This document shows, in pieces, positions 23,359 to 31,050 of a DNA stretch of 31,455 bases; positions within the stretch are counted from its first letter, which is position 1, and the number at the start of each line of letters is the position of its first letter. The position numbers and the translations under genes are program-made. Below the pieces are notes generated by a model. The model worked only from the letters and a program-made list of their open reading frames with translations, searched no databases and had not been told where the DNA came from. The stretch comes from a virus: IMG/VR virus record IMGVR_UViG_3300030333_005378, positions 9,724 to 41,178 of that record, one strand, 5' to 3'.

Positions 23359-24047
23359 TGTTTCACCTTCTTTTCTGAATTTAAGACATTTAGTATTCTA
23401 TCTGCGACAATATCACCAATGCCTTTAGCGATTGTTAATTCATCTTTATGGCTATCGCCTATTTCCATAATAGAGCCATTGAGTTTTAACAACTCTTTGG
23501 CCTTCGCACTACTAACCCCTTTTATAGTAGTTAGCATATCAACGCGAACATCATTTGTCGCTATTCTGCGTGGTATGCTTGGCATAATAACCTTTCGGTC
23601 CACAGGGGCCATTTTTGATAATGTGATTATCTCGTTTGCAGCATCTTCAACACTATCTCTCCAAATTACACCAATATCATAATCTAATCTAAGTCTACCA
23701 ATTGCACCCTTAAATTTCAATTCATACATATTTTTCATTGCTTTTGGATTTGGGTTATTAAACGTCTTTATGTATTTCATTGCCCCTAAAGCCTCTTTAA
23801 CAGAACCATAGATTACAACAAAGTTTTTATTATAGTTACGGTCCATATTATCTACTTGAGTCCAAATACGTTTACTAATTACAGAATTAAGAAAGTCCAT
23901 AGCCGACTTTGCTTCAAAACAAACATCACCAATAACGTAATCGCCAACTTCAAGCCACTGTTTCTTATTTTGTATATTCATCTGATTTGCTTTCTTTTCT
24001 ATTAATTCTGCTAATTTTGAATTTTCTCTACTATCTATTAATAGCAT
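23355..24047 (-). CDS. ERCC4/XPF-type structure-specific nuclease with HhH domain
   Basis: This is a 230-aa protein. ATG 24047 follows GGAGGT by 7 bases and gives MLLIDSREN; longer in-frame starts lie inside the primase gene. The nuclease core shows D5 and E8 (IDSREN), D36 (VGDYVIGD), E45 and K47 (FEAKSAMDF) and D51. The usual G-D...E-R-K...D motif has Ala in place of Arg. The C-terminal 60 residues are two helix-hairpin-helix motifs (TTIKGVSSAKAKELL, IAKGIGDIVADRIL). Such enzymes cut branched DNA such as forks and flaps. Archaeal viruses encode versions for recombination-linked replication. It lies between primase and helicase. Confidence 0.85.
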   Translation of the reverse strand: MLLIDSRENSKLAELIEKKANQMNIQNKKQWLEVGDYVIGDVCFEAKSAMDFLNSVISKRIWTQVDNMDRNYNKNFVVIYGSVKEALGAMKYIKTFNNPNPKAMKNMYELKFKGAIGRLRLDYDIGVIWRDSVEDAANEIITLSKMAPVDRKVIMPSIPRRIATNDVRVDMLTTIKGVSSAKAKELLKLNGSIMEIGDSHKDELTIAKGIGDIVADRILNVLNSEKKVKQ

Positions 24048-24049
24048 AA

Positions 24050-25057
24050 TTATACCTCCGGAAATCTCCAACACTTTCCTACACAATAACCCTCACTAAT
24101 CAATTTTTGACAAGTTGGGGCCATATAACCACCATCGTTATTTACTGTATACCAAGCATGATAACGAGTAACTTCTTCATCCCAATCTAACCAAACACCA
24201 TCATGTTCAGCAATCTTTTTAATCTCATTAACTATCATATCTAAAATTTGAGCATTTTTATCTGCATCATAACATTTCTTATTTTCAGCCAATAATGTTC
24301 TATACCAAGATACTAAATAATATCTTGCTTGATGCGTTGGATTCTCCACCATGATGCTATTATTCAAACAAGGTAGAATTGGTAGTTTTCCAACCCGTTC
24401 AACCGCACTAATTTCAACAGGCGCGACGGAAATAGAGGGGGCTTTAGGCCACGACACCTTATTTTTTCCATACCTTATCGGGGGAGAGAAAGTCGGTTCT
24501 TTCGCTAGAGCAATTATATTGCTAACAGTTGTTAAATCCCCACGTTTTAGTGGAATACAATACAAACACTCTTCAGTATTCATATTAACAGTATTGGGTA
24601 TTCGGCGCAATCTTCGGGTTTGAACCCCTGATTTATCTAATGTCCCGTTTACTGCAATAGGATATAACTTATAGAAAAATTGTTGAATATCTCTAATATT
24701 ATCTGAAATCTCTCCATAGACAAAAACATGAAAACCGTTACCACTAAAAAATATCTCAAATTCATAAGCATTTTCAACTAAATAATCTACAACCAACTTA
24801 GTATCTTGTAAAGATAAATCTAAAGGTTTACCATGTGAATCAAAATCAAGAAATAATCTGTCAAGAATTACAGAAGAAACTACTGCTTCATTTGAACCAA
24901 ATCTTCTATAATCATAAACACTTGTATAACAATTCATTTTATTATTAAAGCGTTCTAAAAAAGTTTTGAAGCCATCCTTAGAATGAACAATTTGTCTTTT
25001 TAATTGTTGTTTTTTACTTAAATGACTTCCTGCCCATACTTCTCTTGGGTATTTCAT
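24050..25057 (-). CDS. archaeo-eukaryotic primase (AEP, PriS-like)
   Basis: This is a 335-aa protein with ATG 25057 overlapping the previous stop. Catalytic motifs are visible: D71 and D73 in LFLDFDSHG (motif I), SGNGFH at 105-110 (motif II with H110), and a likely third acidic residue D141 in GTLDKSG. QTRRLRRIPNTVNMNT at about 147-161 is a basic stretch seen in viral and plasmid AEPs. The C-terminal end has TC (316), YC (325) and KC (329), perhaps a metal site with another ligand. It should make primers for the viral polymerase. No PriL-like partner is visible in the window. Confidence 0.85.
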   Translation of the reverse strand: MKYPREVWAGSHLSKKQQLKRQIVHSKDGFKTFLERFNNKMNCYTSVYDYRRFGSNEAVVSSVILDRLFLDFDSHGKPLDLSLQDTKLVVDYLVENAYEFEIFFSGNGFHVFVYGEISDNIRDIQQFFYKLYPIAVNGTLDKSGVQTRRLRRIPNTVNMNTEECLYCIPLKRGDLTTVSNIIALAKEPTFSPPIRYGKNKVSWPKAPSISVAPVEISAVERVGKLPILPCLNNSIMVENPTHQARYYLVSWYRTLLAENKKCYDADKNAQILDMIVNEIKKIAEHDGVWLDWDEEVTRYHAWYTVNNDGGYMAPTCQKLISEGYCVGKCWRFPEV

Positions 25058-25461
25058 ACTCTTTTCACACCTTTAGGCATATCTGTTCCATCAGAATTTT
25101 TTACAGTTTCTTTAGGTTTATCTTTTTTTGCTTTAGGTAAAGGAGGTTGTTCTGGAATTATAGACAAATCCTCCGTTGGTTCTTGAACGGGTGGCTTAAA
25201 TGAAACAGTTGCAGTTTCAAAGTATTTTTGGAATGAATTAATAAATTCTTCTTGCAATATTCTTCTACATTCAGTTCGGATTATTTGACCAAAAGTATTA
25301 TCTGCATCAACCTTTGAATGCCATACCAATTCTAGAATTTCTTCTGTTGATAACTCACTATACAAATCATCAGCCAACTCTTGAGAAATTTCCTTTAGTT
25401 TTAGTAATTTACTAAATTCCCAATCGCCTTCCTTTACAATGTTATCAATTTTTTCTCTCAT
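25054..25461 (-). CDS. unidentified small protein with helical head and Pro/Lys-rich tail
   Basis: This is a 135-aa protein. An upstream TTG is in frame, but ATG 25461 overlaps the Cas4-like stop as ATGA and fits operon style. Residues 1-80 are charged helices (REKIDNIVKEGDWEFSKLLK; TEEILELVWHSKVDADN). Residues about 85-135 are disordered and rich in Pro, Lys and Glu (PEQPPLPKAKKDKPKE). It is directly upstream of primase and downstream of the Cas4-like nuclease, so a protein-interaction role in replication is plausible. No known family is recognised. Confidence 0.65.
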   Translation of the reverse strand: MREKIDNIVKEGDWEFSKLLKLKEISQELADDLYSELSTEEILELVWHSKVDADNTFGQIIRTECRRILQEEFINSFQKYFETATVSFKPPVQEPTEDLSIIPEQPPLPKAKKDKPKETVKNSDGTDMPKGVKRV

Positions 25462-26381
25462 AGCCAACCACCTGTATTCATATTGGCGTCAATTGCCGCA
25501 GGACAAATACCTGCAAATGAACAATGCACACACTTCTTATGAAAATAAGAAGGAGGAAATTCATCTAATTCATAAGCATAAAGTAATTCAGCAATTGCTT
25601 TGCTCATAGCACCTTCAGAACGCTTATTCACTTTTTCTACTTCAACATAATTAGATGCTGGATAATACCAACCCCAATGTGTAACTTCTCCGTCCCAATC
25701 AGGGGAAGCATCCATTAACATTTTGTAAAAGGACATTTCTCTTCTCATCATAGTTTTCTTACTATCTTTCCAAACACCTGTCTTAAACTCAAAGGGAATA
25801 AAGAAATCCCCTTCTTTGTAAATTCTATCAATGATACCTTGAATATGAACCACATAGTTTCTATTCAATGGGTATTTTGGGTTATCATTCATTCCTACCA
25901 TAATTTTAGCATCTAATTGTAATTCATTACCAACAGGAATAAATTGTTCCAATGTTCCTGCATCTCTAGAATCAACAAATCGTTGTGCTTCAAATGTGGC
26001 AATTGTATCACTCATATCAACAAAATCATCAATAGGAAATAAAGAAGTAAAATAGTCCTTCAATTCAAAAAAGGTCATATTTTCTGCTTTCTTAATATCC
26101 ATATCATTATAAAATGCTTCATATGAATCATGCAAAATTGTCCCTTTATACATAGCATCTGTTTGGTCTTGAGGTCGTCTATCAATATATGAATATTCAT
26201 ATTGCTTCTTACACCACTTAAAAGAACCAAGTGAAGATTTTGTAATCTTCAAAATTGGCTTTGTGGGGTCATTTGCCCAATCTGTATTCCATTGATAAGT
26301 AAATTCATCTTCTGGTTTTGGAACGGGTCTAACCCAATTTCCTTCTTCATCTTCATGTCCATACGTTCTAATATAACTCAT
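25458..26381 (-). CDS. Cas4/RecB-like PD-(D/E)XK nuclease with Fe-S cluster motif
   Basis: This is a 307-aa protein. A GTG at 26396 is in frame, but ATG 26381 just after the PolB stop gives MSYIRTYG. The nuclease core has H84 (GTILHDSYE), D185 (QGIIDRI), E198 and K200 (FEFKTG), and a Q-x3-Y-type REMSFYK helix with Y219. Four Cys lie where Cas4 and AddB-type enzymes hold a 4Fe-4S cluster: C57 (FKWCKKQ) and C284, C287, C293 (KKCVHCSFAGIC). No CRISPR array or other cas gene is present, so this is a viral exonuclease for end processing or recombination and not a CRISPR adaptation gene. It follows the C-terminal PolB gene. Confidence 0.85.
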   Translation of the reverse strand: MSYIRTYGHEDEEGNWVRPVPKPEDEFTYQWNTDWANDPTKPILKITKSSLGSFKWCKKQYEYSYIDRRPQDQTDAMYKGTILHDSYEAFYNDMDIKKAENMTFFELKDYFTSLFPIDDFVDMSDTIATFEAQRFVDSRDAGTLEQFIPVGNELQLDAKIMVGMNDNPKYPLNRNYVVHIQGIIDRIYKEGDFFIPFEFKTGVWKDSKKTMMRREMSFYKMLMDASPDWDGEVTHWGWYYPASNYVEVEKVNKRSEGAMSKAIAELLYAYELDEFPPSYFHKKCVHCSFAGICPAAIDANMNTGGWL

Positions 26382-26382
26382 T

Positions 26383-27171
26383 TTACATCCACTCACTTAA
26401 ATTTTTCTGTTTTTCATCTATCATAAATTCTCTAACATTCCAGCCCATAGCATCATAAATTGGCTTGGCCTTTTTAACAATTGCGTTTGCATACGCACCC
26501 CAATCAGGGGTATATTTTTCATTAAACTCTTTCATCTCCTTAACAGCAATATAACTTGCTCTTCTTTCTTTTCCATTTGGTAATATGATAAATTGAGGCC
26601 CAATTATATCTGAACATTGTATGTATAAAAAGGAATCTTCAATAGGATTATCGGGGTTAATGTGTTGATTGTAATAACATACACCCGCCATTCCACCTGA
26701 AATAGATTTGTAATCTTCTATTTTACGTCTAACTCTCTTTTGTTTAACAATATCAGATAATTCATATCTTCCATGTTTTGCATCATTATAAATTCCTTTA
26801 CAAAACATATTTATTTCTTCTAGCGTTTCTTCTGAAACCCACCGTTGTAATAATTCTTTTTGAAAATCACGACAAATTTTACTTTCGCTTCTTCTCTTCA
26901 TAGAATATCCCGTTACAACAAATTCGGGATTATCTAAATAATAACCATCTTTCCAAGATATAAATCCTGCATTTCTATTTTTCTTAATCCCAACACCTAA
27001 TGTTTTATAGAACTTTTCAAATTCTAATTGAACAGGGTGATTATCTAATTCTAAAACATTAGGAAACGCTTCTTGCACCTTAGCATTGATTTCTTTACAA
27101 ATTACTTGTGCCTTATCTACATTTTCAATAGGAATGTAGACTGAATCTGTGTGTGCATAAACTACTTTCAT
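26383..27171 (-). CDS. family B DNA polymerase, C-terminal part (motif C to PIP box)
   Basis: This 262-aa protein carries the rest of the palm and the thumb of a PolB whose other part is at 27419-29065. It starts with motif C itself: MKVVYAHTDSVYI, with H7 in place of the first Asp of the usual Y-x-D-T-D and D9 kept. GIKKNRNAGF at about 61-70 corresponds to the K-K-x-Y motif. GYSMKRRSESKICRDFQ at about 88-104 is the thumb entry. The last residues, QKNLSEWM, are a PCNA-interacting (PIP) box at the usual C-terminal place. The frame has a stop (TGA) two codons before ATG 27171, so it is not a truncated reading of a longer gene. Confidence 0.85.
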   Translation of the reverse strand: MKVVYAHTDSVYIPIENVDKAQVICKEINAKVQEAFPNVLELDNHPVQLEFEKFYKTLGVGIKKNRNAGFISWKDGYYLDNPEFVVTGYSMKRRSESKICRDFQKELLQRWVSEETLEEINMFCKGIYNDAKHGRYELSDIVKQKRVRRKIEDYKSISGGMAGVCYYNQHINPDNPIEDSFLYIQCSDIIGPQFIILPNGKERRASYIAVKEMKEFNEKYTPDWGAYANAIVKKAKPIYDAMGWNVREFMIDEKQKNLSEWM

Positions 27172-27419
27172 TCTTCATCACCCATCCATTCCCATATAGT
27201 TCTACTTTTTGAAGTTGTATATTTTTGCTTTATTCCGATTTTAGGATTAGCATATAGTAAATTAGATAATCTTTGGGAATTAACAGTTAAATGTGTTGTG
27301 CCATAACCATGATTATTTGGGTAATTATTTAGAATATCCATTAAATCACTTGTTGTGAATTCACCAAGACGTTCTGCTTCTTTATTAATTCTATTTTTAA
27401 GAATTTTATGTCTAGGCAT
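27168..27419 (-). CDS. 83-aa winged-helix protein between the two PolB genes
   Basis: ATG 27419 overlaps the N-terminal PolB stop by one base (TAATG), and its TGA overlaps the C-terminal PolB start by four (ATGA). The protein begins with a basic helix (MPRHKILKNRINKEAERLGE). A helix-turn-helix pattern follows (FTTSDLMDILNN and NSQRLSNLLYANP), then a likely wing (KYTTSKSRTIWEW). It shows no intein, maturase or homing endonuclease motif. It may be a DNA-binding accessory subunit of the polymerase, a transcription regulator, or a gene that happened to land in the split. The coupled overlaps on both sides suggest equal expression with the polymerase parts. Confidence 0.75.
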   Translation of the reverse strand: MPRHKILKNRINKEAERLGEFTTSDLMDILNNYPNNHGYGTTHLTVNSQRLSNLLYANPKIGIKQKYTTSKSRTIWEWMGDEE

Positions 27420-29065
27420 TATTCCATCTCCTGTGCCGTAAATGCCGCTAATCTTGTTGCTTCTCTTGCACTTGCAGTAATTGAAGCCGCTAATGTAACA
27501 TCAGCCCAACCAAACCCTTGATAGGCCAATACACCATAAAATGACGCCATTAATCTTTTAACAGCCAATTGATTATTATCCCAATTAAGTCTTTCTGCAT
27601 CACTTGTTGCTTCTTTCTTTCTACGCTTATATTCGTCACGTAAAGTTTTCAATTCTAATACTGAACGAGGTAAAAGTCCTAATTCATCTGTTTTGAAATA
27701 CACCCATTTCTCTTCAGTTACAGGACTTAAATCTCTTGGTGTCATAATATTTACCTTAAATTCAGTTGGTATTGGACTACGAGTTTCCCATGAAATGTTT
27801 CTTGCAATCATCATTGATGGGTATAGACCTGCGAAATCGAATGCCGCTACATTTTGATATAATCCTTGAGTCCCATATTTCTTAGGTTCATAGATTAGTG
27901 CGCCATCGTATTCTTCGCGCATTTTAGATTTATCACCTGTTGGTGCTTTCCACCATGCATTACGCATAAAATAAATACTACCCATATTTGACGCATAAAA
28001 GCAAGCATCAAATGGTGCGACTAGTAATCTTTGTAATGCTAATACACCTTCAGATAAAGCCATTTCTTCATCTAAACGCTTAAGTAATTCACTATCTTTA
28101 AGAGCATAAGTAAGATAATTTTCTGTATCTTCTAACCACCCTCTTCTAAAAAATTCATTCTTATCGGGAAACTTTTCTGATACTAATTTCTTATCACCCA
28201 ATACTAATTCTGATACATAGTCAAGTGCCAATGATGGTAATGTTCCACGTTGCGAATCATTCCATTGTCGCTCAAAAGCAAGGTCTAAGTTCAATGTAAT
28301 TCTTCCGCGTATAGGTTGAGAAACCGGAGAATACTTATCAACATAATCTGAAACCTTTCCTCCTTCAACACCTTTCACATCATTATACGGTGAAAGTAGT
28401 CTTGGGTCAATGTCATTATACGCAAGTCTATGAATCAACTTTGGCATATCTGCAAAATTACCAAACCATGTAATGAGCATATCGGGGTCTTGTTCTCGCA
28501 TATCATTAACATATGCTTCAAGCATTTCTTTTTCACTATCATAAGCATCCCCCATGTGAGGATGTATTCCTTTAGGTAGCCAATAATAAATTGTATATTT
28601 GTCTGTATAGTTATCGTATAGAGATATAGCCGTAATCGCATCACCATGTATAGGGTCATTATTCACCCATTCCATATCCCAATACCACTTACGCATATTG
28701 TATTCCTTTATTTCTTCTAAGTTATCAACACAATAACGGTTGATAAACGGAACATCACCCTCATACGTCTTAGGCCACATCTTACGCGCATACTTAATAT
28801 CATCAGGTTTGAGAACTTTTACCTTCTTCAACTTCTTCTTCTGAAGATTATACCATTCACCTTCTTCATAACGGAAAGGATATTCTAATTTAATACGCTT
28901 CCCATTGACTGATACCGAGGTGGTATAGGCTTCCGGCTCATCCTCTAAAGCATAGATATAGAAATATGGGTCGAAATCTGTAATCGTAGATTCTTGTCTA
29001 TTCCCATCTTCATCACGCCATCTTAGATTTATAGCACGATTTGCATCTGTATAACATATAATCAT
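27419..29065 (-). CDS. family B DNA polymerase, N-terminal part (exonuclease, motifs A and B)
   Basis: This is a 548-aa protein; ATG 29065 is chosen over GTG 29074, which is part of the ribosome-binding site. The N-terminal domain has the FDPYFYI strand. The 3'-5' exonuclease is intact: Exo I D130/E132 (WDMEW), Exo II D206 (NFADMP), Exo III Y320/D324 (YALKD). Motif A is AFDFAGLYPSMM with D410 kept and Gly in place of the Ser before LYPS. Motif B is KRLMASFYG with K503 and Y510 kept but Ala507 where Asn is usual. The protein stops at EATRLAAFTAQEME, just where motif C should follow. The two products (548 + 262 aa) add up to a normal archaeal PolB. Confidence 0.9.
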   Translation of the reverse strand: MIICYTDANRAINLRWRDEDGNRQESTITDFDPYFYIYALEDEPEAYTTSVSVNGKRIKLEYPFRYEEGEWYNLQKKKLKKVKVLKPDDIKYARKMWPKTYEGDVPFINRYCVDNLEEIKEYNMRKWYWDMEWVNNDPIHGDAITAISLYDNYTDKYTIYYWLPKGIHPHMGDAYDSEKEMLEAYVNDMREQDPDMLITWFGNFADMPKLIHRLAYNDIDPRLLSPYNDVKGVEGGKVSDYVDKYSPVSQPIRGRITLNLDLAFERQWNDSQRGTLPSLALDYVSELVLGDKKLVSEKFPDKNEFFRRGWLEDTENYLTYALKDSELLKRLDEEMALSEGVLALQRLLVAPFDACFYASNMGSIYFMRNAWWKAPTGDKSKMREEYDGALIYEPKKYGTQGLYQNVAAFDFAGLYPSMMIARNISWETRSPIPTEFKVNIMTPRDLSPVTEEKWVYFKTDELGLLPRSVLELKTLRDEYKRRKKEATSDAERLNWDNNQLAVKRLMASFYGVLAYQGFGWADVTLAASITASAREATRLAAFTAQEME

Positions 29066-29070
29066 ATTAA

Positions 29071-29316
29071 TCACTCTAATGGGTCTTTTATATTAATATC
29101 ACCAAGAACCCAACGAAGTGCTTGAACAACACCTTGAAGGGCTTTAAAATTTCTAACGTGATATACTTTATCTAATTTTCTTATTGCAGAATGAGCCTCA
29201 GTTTCATGAAAATTCATTTTTCTTTCGGCTCTATCTAACATATCTTCAATTTCACCCCAACTTCTATCGTAGGTAAAATGTTCACTATCTTGATGGTCAC
29301 TTAATTCTTTCGCCAT
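29071..29316 (-). CDS. small charged helical protein
   Basis: This is an 81-aa protein. ATG 29316 follows GGGTGA; an upstream TTG at 29328 is part of that region. It begins MAKELSDHQDSEHF and then forms charged helices (WGEIEDMLDRAERKMN; LQGVVQALRWVLGD). There are no Cys residues or membrane segments. It overlaps the zinc-ribbon frame upstream by 16 bases, and its TGA lies 5 bases before the PolB ATG, within the polymerase ribosome-binding site. Its place between PCNA and PolB hints at a replication accessory role, but no family is recognised. Confidence 0.65.
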   Translation of the reverse strand: MAKELSDHQDSEHFTYDRSWGEIEDMLDRAERKMNFHETEAHSAIRKLDKVYHVRNFKALQGVVQALRWVLGDINIKDPLE

Positions 29317-29411
29317 TTTTTCACCCAATTACAATCTACACAAAATATTTTTTCTTCGTCACCCATAAATCTTCCACATCCACATTTAGGACAATGAAAA
29401 TAATCTTTAAT
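29301..29411 (-). CDS. 36-aa zinc-ribbon peptide with ATT start, or read-through tail of PCNA
   Basis: Directly after the PCNA TAA (29414-29412), in the same frame, 36 sense codons run to TAA 29303-29301. They encode HCPKCGCG and, 15 residues later, FCVDCNWVKKW: a compact four-Cys zinc ribbon that would hardly be kept by chance. There is no ATG, GTG or TTG before the first Cys pair. The possible starts are ATT 29411, about 6 bases after GGTGG, or read-through of the PCNA stop, which would add a zinc ribbon to the clamp C-terminus. Starting at the internal ATG would lose two Cys. The peptide is not in any ATG-based gene list. Confidence 0.5.
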   Translation of the reverse strand: MKDYFHCPKCGCGRFMGDEEKIFCVDCNWVKKWRKN

Positions 29412-30194
29412 TTAAACCACCACATAAGGTGCGCGAGCAATTGTCACGTTAGGCATAGTAAATACAACTACGCTATCGTCATTAAAATGAATAGATAATC
29501 CACTTCCACCATCAACACTTTTATGAATAGGTCCAGTAAAATCTACAATTGCTTCTCCCATAGTTAATATACCATCTTCTTCAGTCCAATAAGTAGCAAA
29601 CATTTCATTATTATGATTTGAGGTAATTGTTACCCCGTTATTTGCAACACATAATTTATACACACCATGACCCACATTTTCAGTAGATTTCATTGCTGAA
29701 ATAAAATCATCTGCTTGCACCAAAATCTGACTAGTTAATTGAGTTTTACCCCAAGTTAACGGTTCTAATTCCCATCCCCCAAAAAACGCAACATCTTTAG
29801 ATTTAAAAAATGAATTTAATGCCGCTTCATTTGGGTGGACAATTGCAGAAGGAAATTGCGCCGACTTATTATTTGCTGTCATGCAACAATCCCCTTCTGT
29901 AATTGATACCGTTACGTCACCACTAAATGTTTTGAGATACTTTTGGAACTTTGCTATTTCTACTACATATTCCTCTTCTTCTTCAATAATAGAAGGCAAA
30001 TAATAACTTACAAAGGTTTGAGGATTAGCATTAATAAAATAATATCCTGTTCTAAACCCCTCTCCTGTTGCAACAACCTTTACATATTCTCCTAAAGAAT
30101 CATTTGTTAAACCTGTTGCACCAAGCCATTTACCTTTCATAGAAACAATATCTAATATTTTTTGAAGATGCTTACTATCATAACAAAATTGCAT
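29412..30194 (-). CDS. PCNA-like sliding clamp
   Basis: This is a 260-aa protein. ATG 30194 follows GAGGTGAG by 5 bases and is preferred over an in-frame codon at 30233 inside the RadA-like gene. Length matches archaeal PCNA (about 245-265 aa). The pattern fits the two-domain clamp: a start with MQFCYDSKHLQKILDIVS, strands and helix repeated around residue 150 (SQILVQADDFISAMKST), then VTITSNHNNEMFATYW, and a final strand pair GLSIHFNDDSVVVFTMPN. The clamp should tether PolB, whose C-terminal part ends in a PIP box. No clamp loader gene is visible in the window, so the host RFC may load it or the gene lies elsewhere. Confidence 0.8.
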   Translation of the reverse strand: MQFCYDSKHLQKILDIVSMKGKWLGATGLTNDSLGEYVKVVATGEGFRTGYYFINANPQTFVSYYLPSIIEEEEEYVVEIAKFQKYLKTFSGDVTVSITEGDCCMTANNKSAQFPSAIVHPNEAALNSFFKSKDVAFFGGWELEPLTWGKTQLTSQILVQADDFISAMKSTENVGHGVYKLCVANNGVTITSNHNNEMFATYWTEEDGILTMGEAIVDFTGPIHKSVDGGSGLSIHFNDDSVVVFTMPNVTIARAPYVVV

Positions 30195-30204
30195 TTTTCT
30201 CACC

Positions 30205-31050
30205 TCAAAGTGTGCCTTCTTGAAGTCCTTCAATAGAATTCCAAGTTACTTTACCATTATCAATGGTTAAGAAATCAAATTCCTTATTAACCATTTCTGG
30301 ATTTCTTTTACTATCCTGAACTCTAGCCGTATAAACCGACTTCTTACCAATGTCTTTTCTTGAAATTTCAATAACTTCATTCATCTTATCCATTGTTGTC
30401 GAACGTAGATTAGGAACCTTTCCTGTTGGTGTTGGATTATTAATTCCTTCATATACTTCCTTTACATGAGTAATAAAAAATCTATCACAGTCTAAACCAT
30501 CTGTAATTTTTTCCATTAAATCCTCATAAACCTTATTTCTATTACCCCATAATACGGGTAAAAACTTGGCTTGGGTGCTACGTTTATCTTCAGTCATAAC
30601 CAAAAAGCAAAGTCTTAGCCATCTATCAACACCATCAAAAATAAATTTTACGTGTTGCCCTTCTTCAATTCTATCCTTAGCAATTGCGACAAAGGCTTCT
30701 GCTAATTCAATTGTTTTATCTAAATCAGGATAACCTTCCTCATCTCTAACAATAGGATTCAAAATTTCAATCGTTGAATCTGAATCCCAATTTGTTCTCC
30801 ATGTAGGTTCGCTACCATTATCAAAATCTAAAACCATAAGAATAGTTCCATTTTCAATTTCTTCTTTAGTTCGAGAATCAAGGGCTACACCACTTTTTCC
30901 GGTTTTTGCTTCCCCATAAATTAGGGTGCAAAGATTTGCTCGGTGTCTGCTTTGTAACTTTTCAATTCTATTCTTTACTTCGTTTTTTGCTAATTCAAGA
31001 CTACTTTCTTTCTTTACTGCTTCGCCTGTTGCTACACTATTCCAACTCAT
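30205..31050 (-). CDS. RecA/RadA-like ATPase (Sak4-type)
   Basis: This is a 281-aa protein. ATG 31050 follows GGTGA; the upstream GTG 31059 is part of that site. The Walker A is GEAKTGKSG at 46-54 (K52, S53) and the Walker B is KFIFDGVDR at about 135-143 (D139). A helix then leads to DRFFITHVKEVY, matching the β-strand with polar residue found in RecA-type cores. There is no N-terminal HhH domain as in full RadA, and the size fits phage Sak4-like single-strand annealing/recombination ATPases. It may load on single-stranded DNA to support recombination-dependent replication. It is the second gene of the operon. Confidence 0.7.
   Translation of the reverse strand: MSWNSVATGEAVKKESSLELAKNEVKNRIEKLQSRHRANLCTLIYGEAKTGKSGVALDSRTKEEIENGTILMVLDFDNGSEPTWRTNWDSDSTIEILNPIVRDEEGYPDLDKTIELAEAFVAIAKDRIEEGQHVKFIFDGVDRWLRLCFLVMTEDKRSTQAKFLPVLWGNRNKVYEDLMEKITDGLDCDRFFITHVKEVYEGINNPTPTGKVPNLRSTTMDKMNEVIEISRKDIGKKSVYTARVQDSKRNPEMVNKEFDFLTIDNGKVTWNSIEGLQEGTL

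Noticed and set aside
24351-24623. 90-aa + strand frame inside the primase gene
   Set aside because: It is antisense to conserved primase motifs and has no promoter or ribosome-binding site; it is an artefact of the GC-richer linker.
25458-26381. CRISPR-Cas system suggested by the Cas4-like gene
   Set aside because: No repeat-spacer array and no other cas gene were found; the gene belongs to a replication operon.
26383-29065. Split or continuous intein in PolB
   Set aside because: The first product has no intein N-terminal block or catalytic Cys/Ser at its end, the second has no C-terminal intein His-Asn, and the middle gene is a winged helix and not a homing endonuclease.
29071-29328. Longer starts for - strand genes at 29328, 31059, 30233, 26396, 25467, 24086 and 21762
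   Set aside because: Each lies upstream of a better ATG. At 29328, 31059 and 26396 the codon is a TTG or GTG in the ribosome-binding region, and at 25467 it is a TTG just before an ATGA overlap; at 30233, 24086 and 21762 it lies inside the preceding gene. The downstream ATG gives the spacing used throughout the operon.
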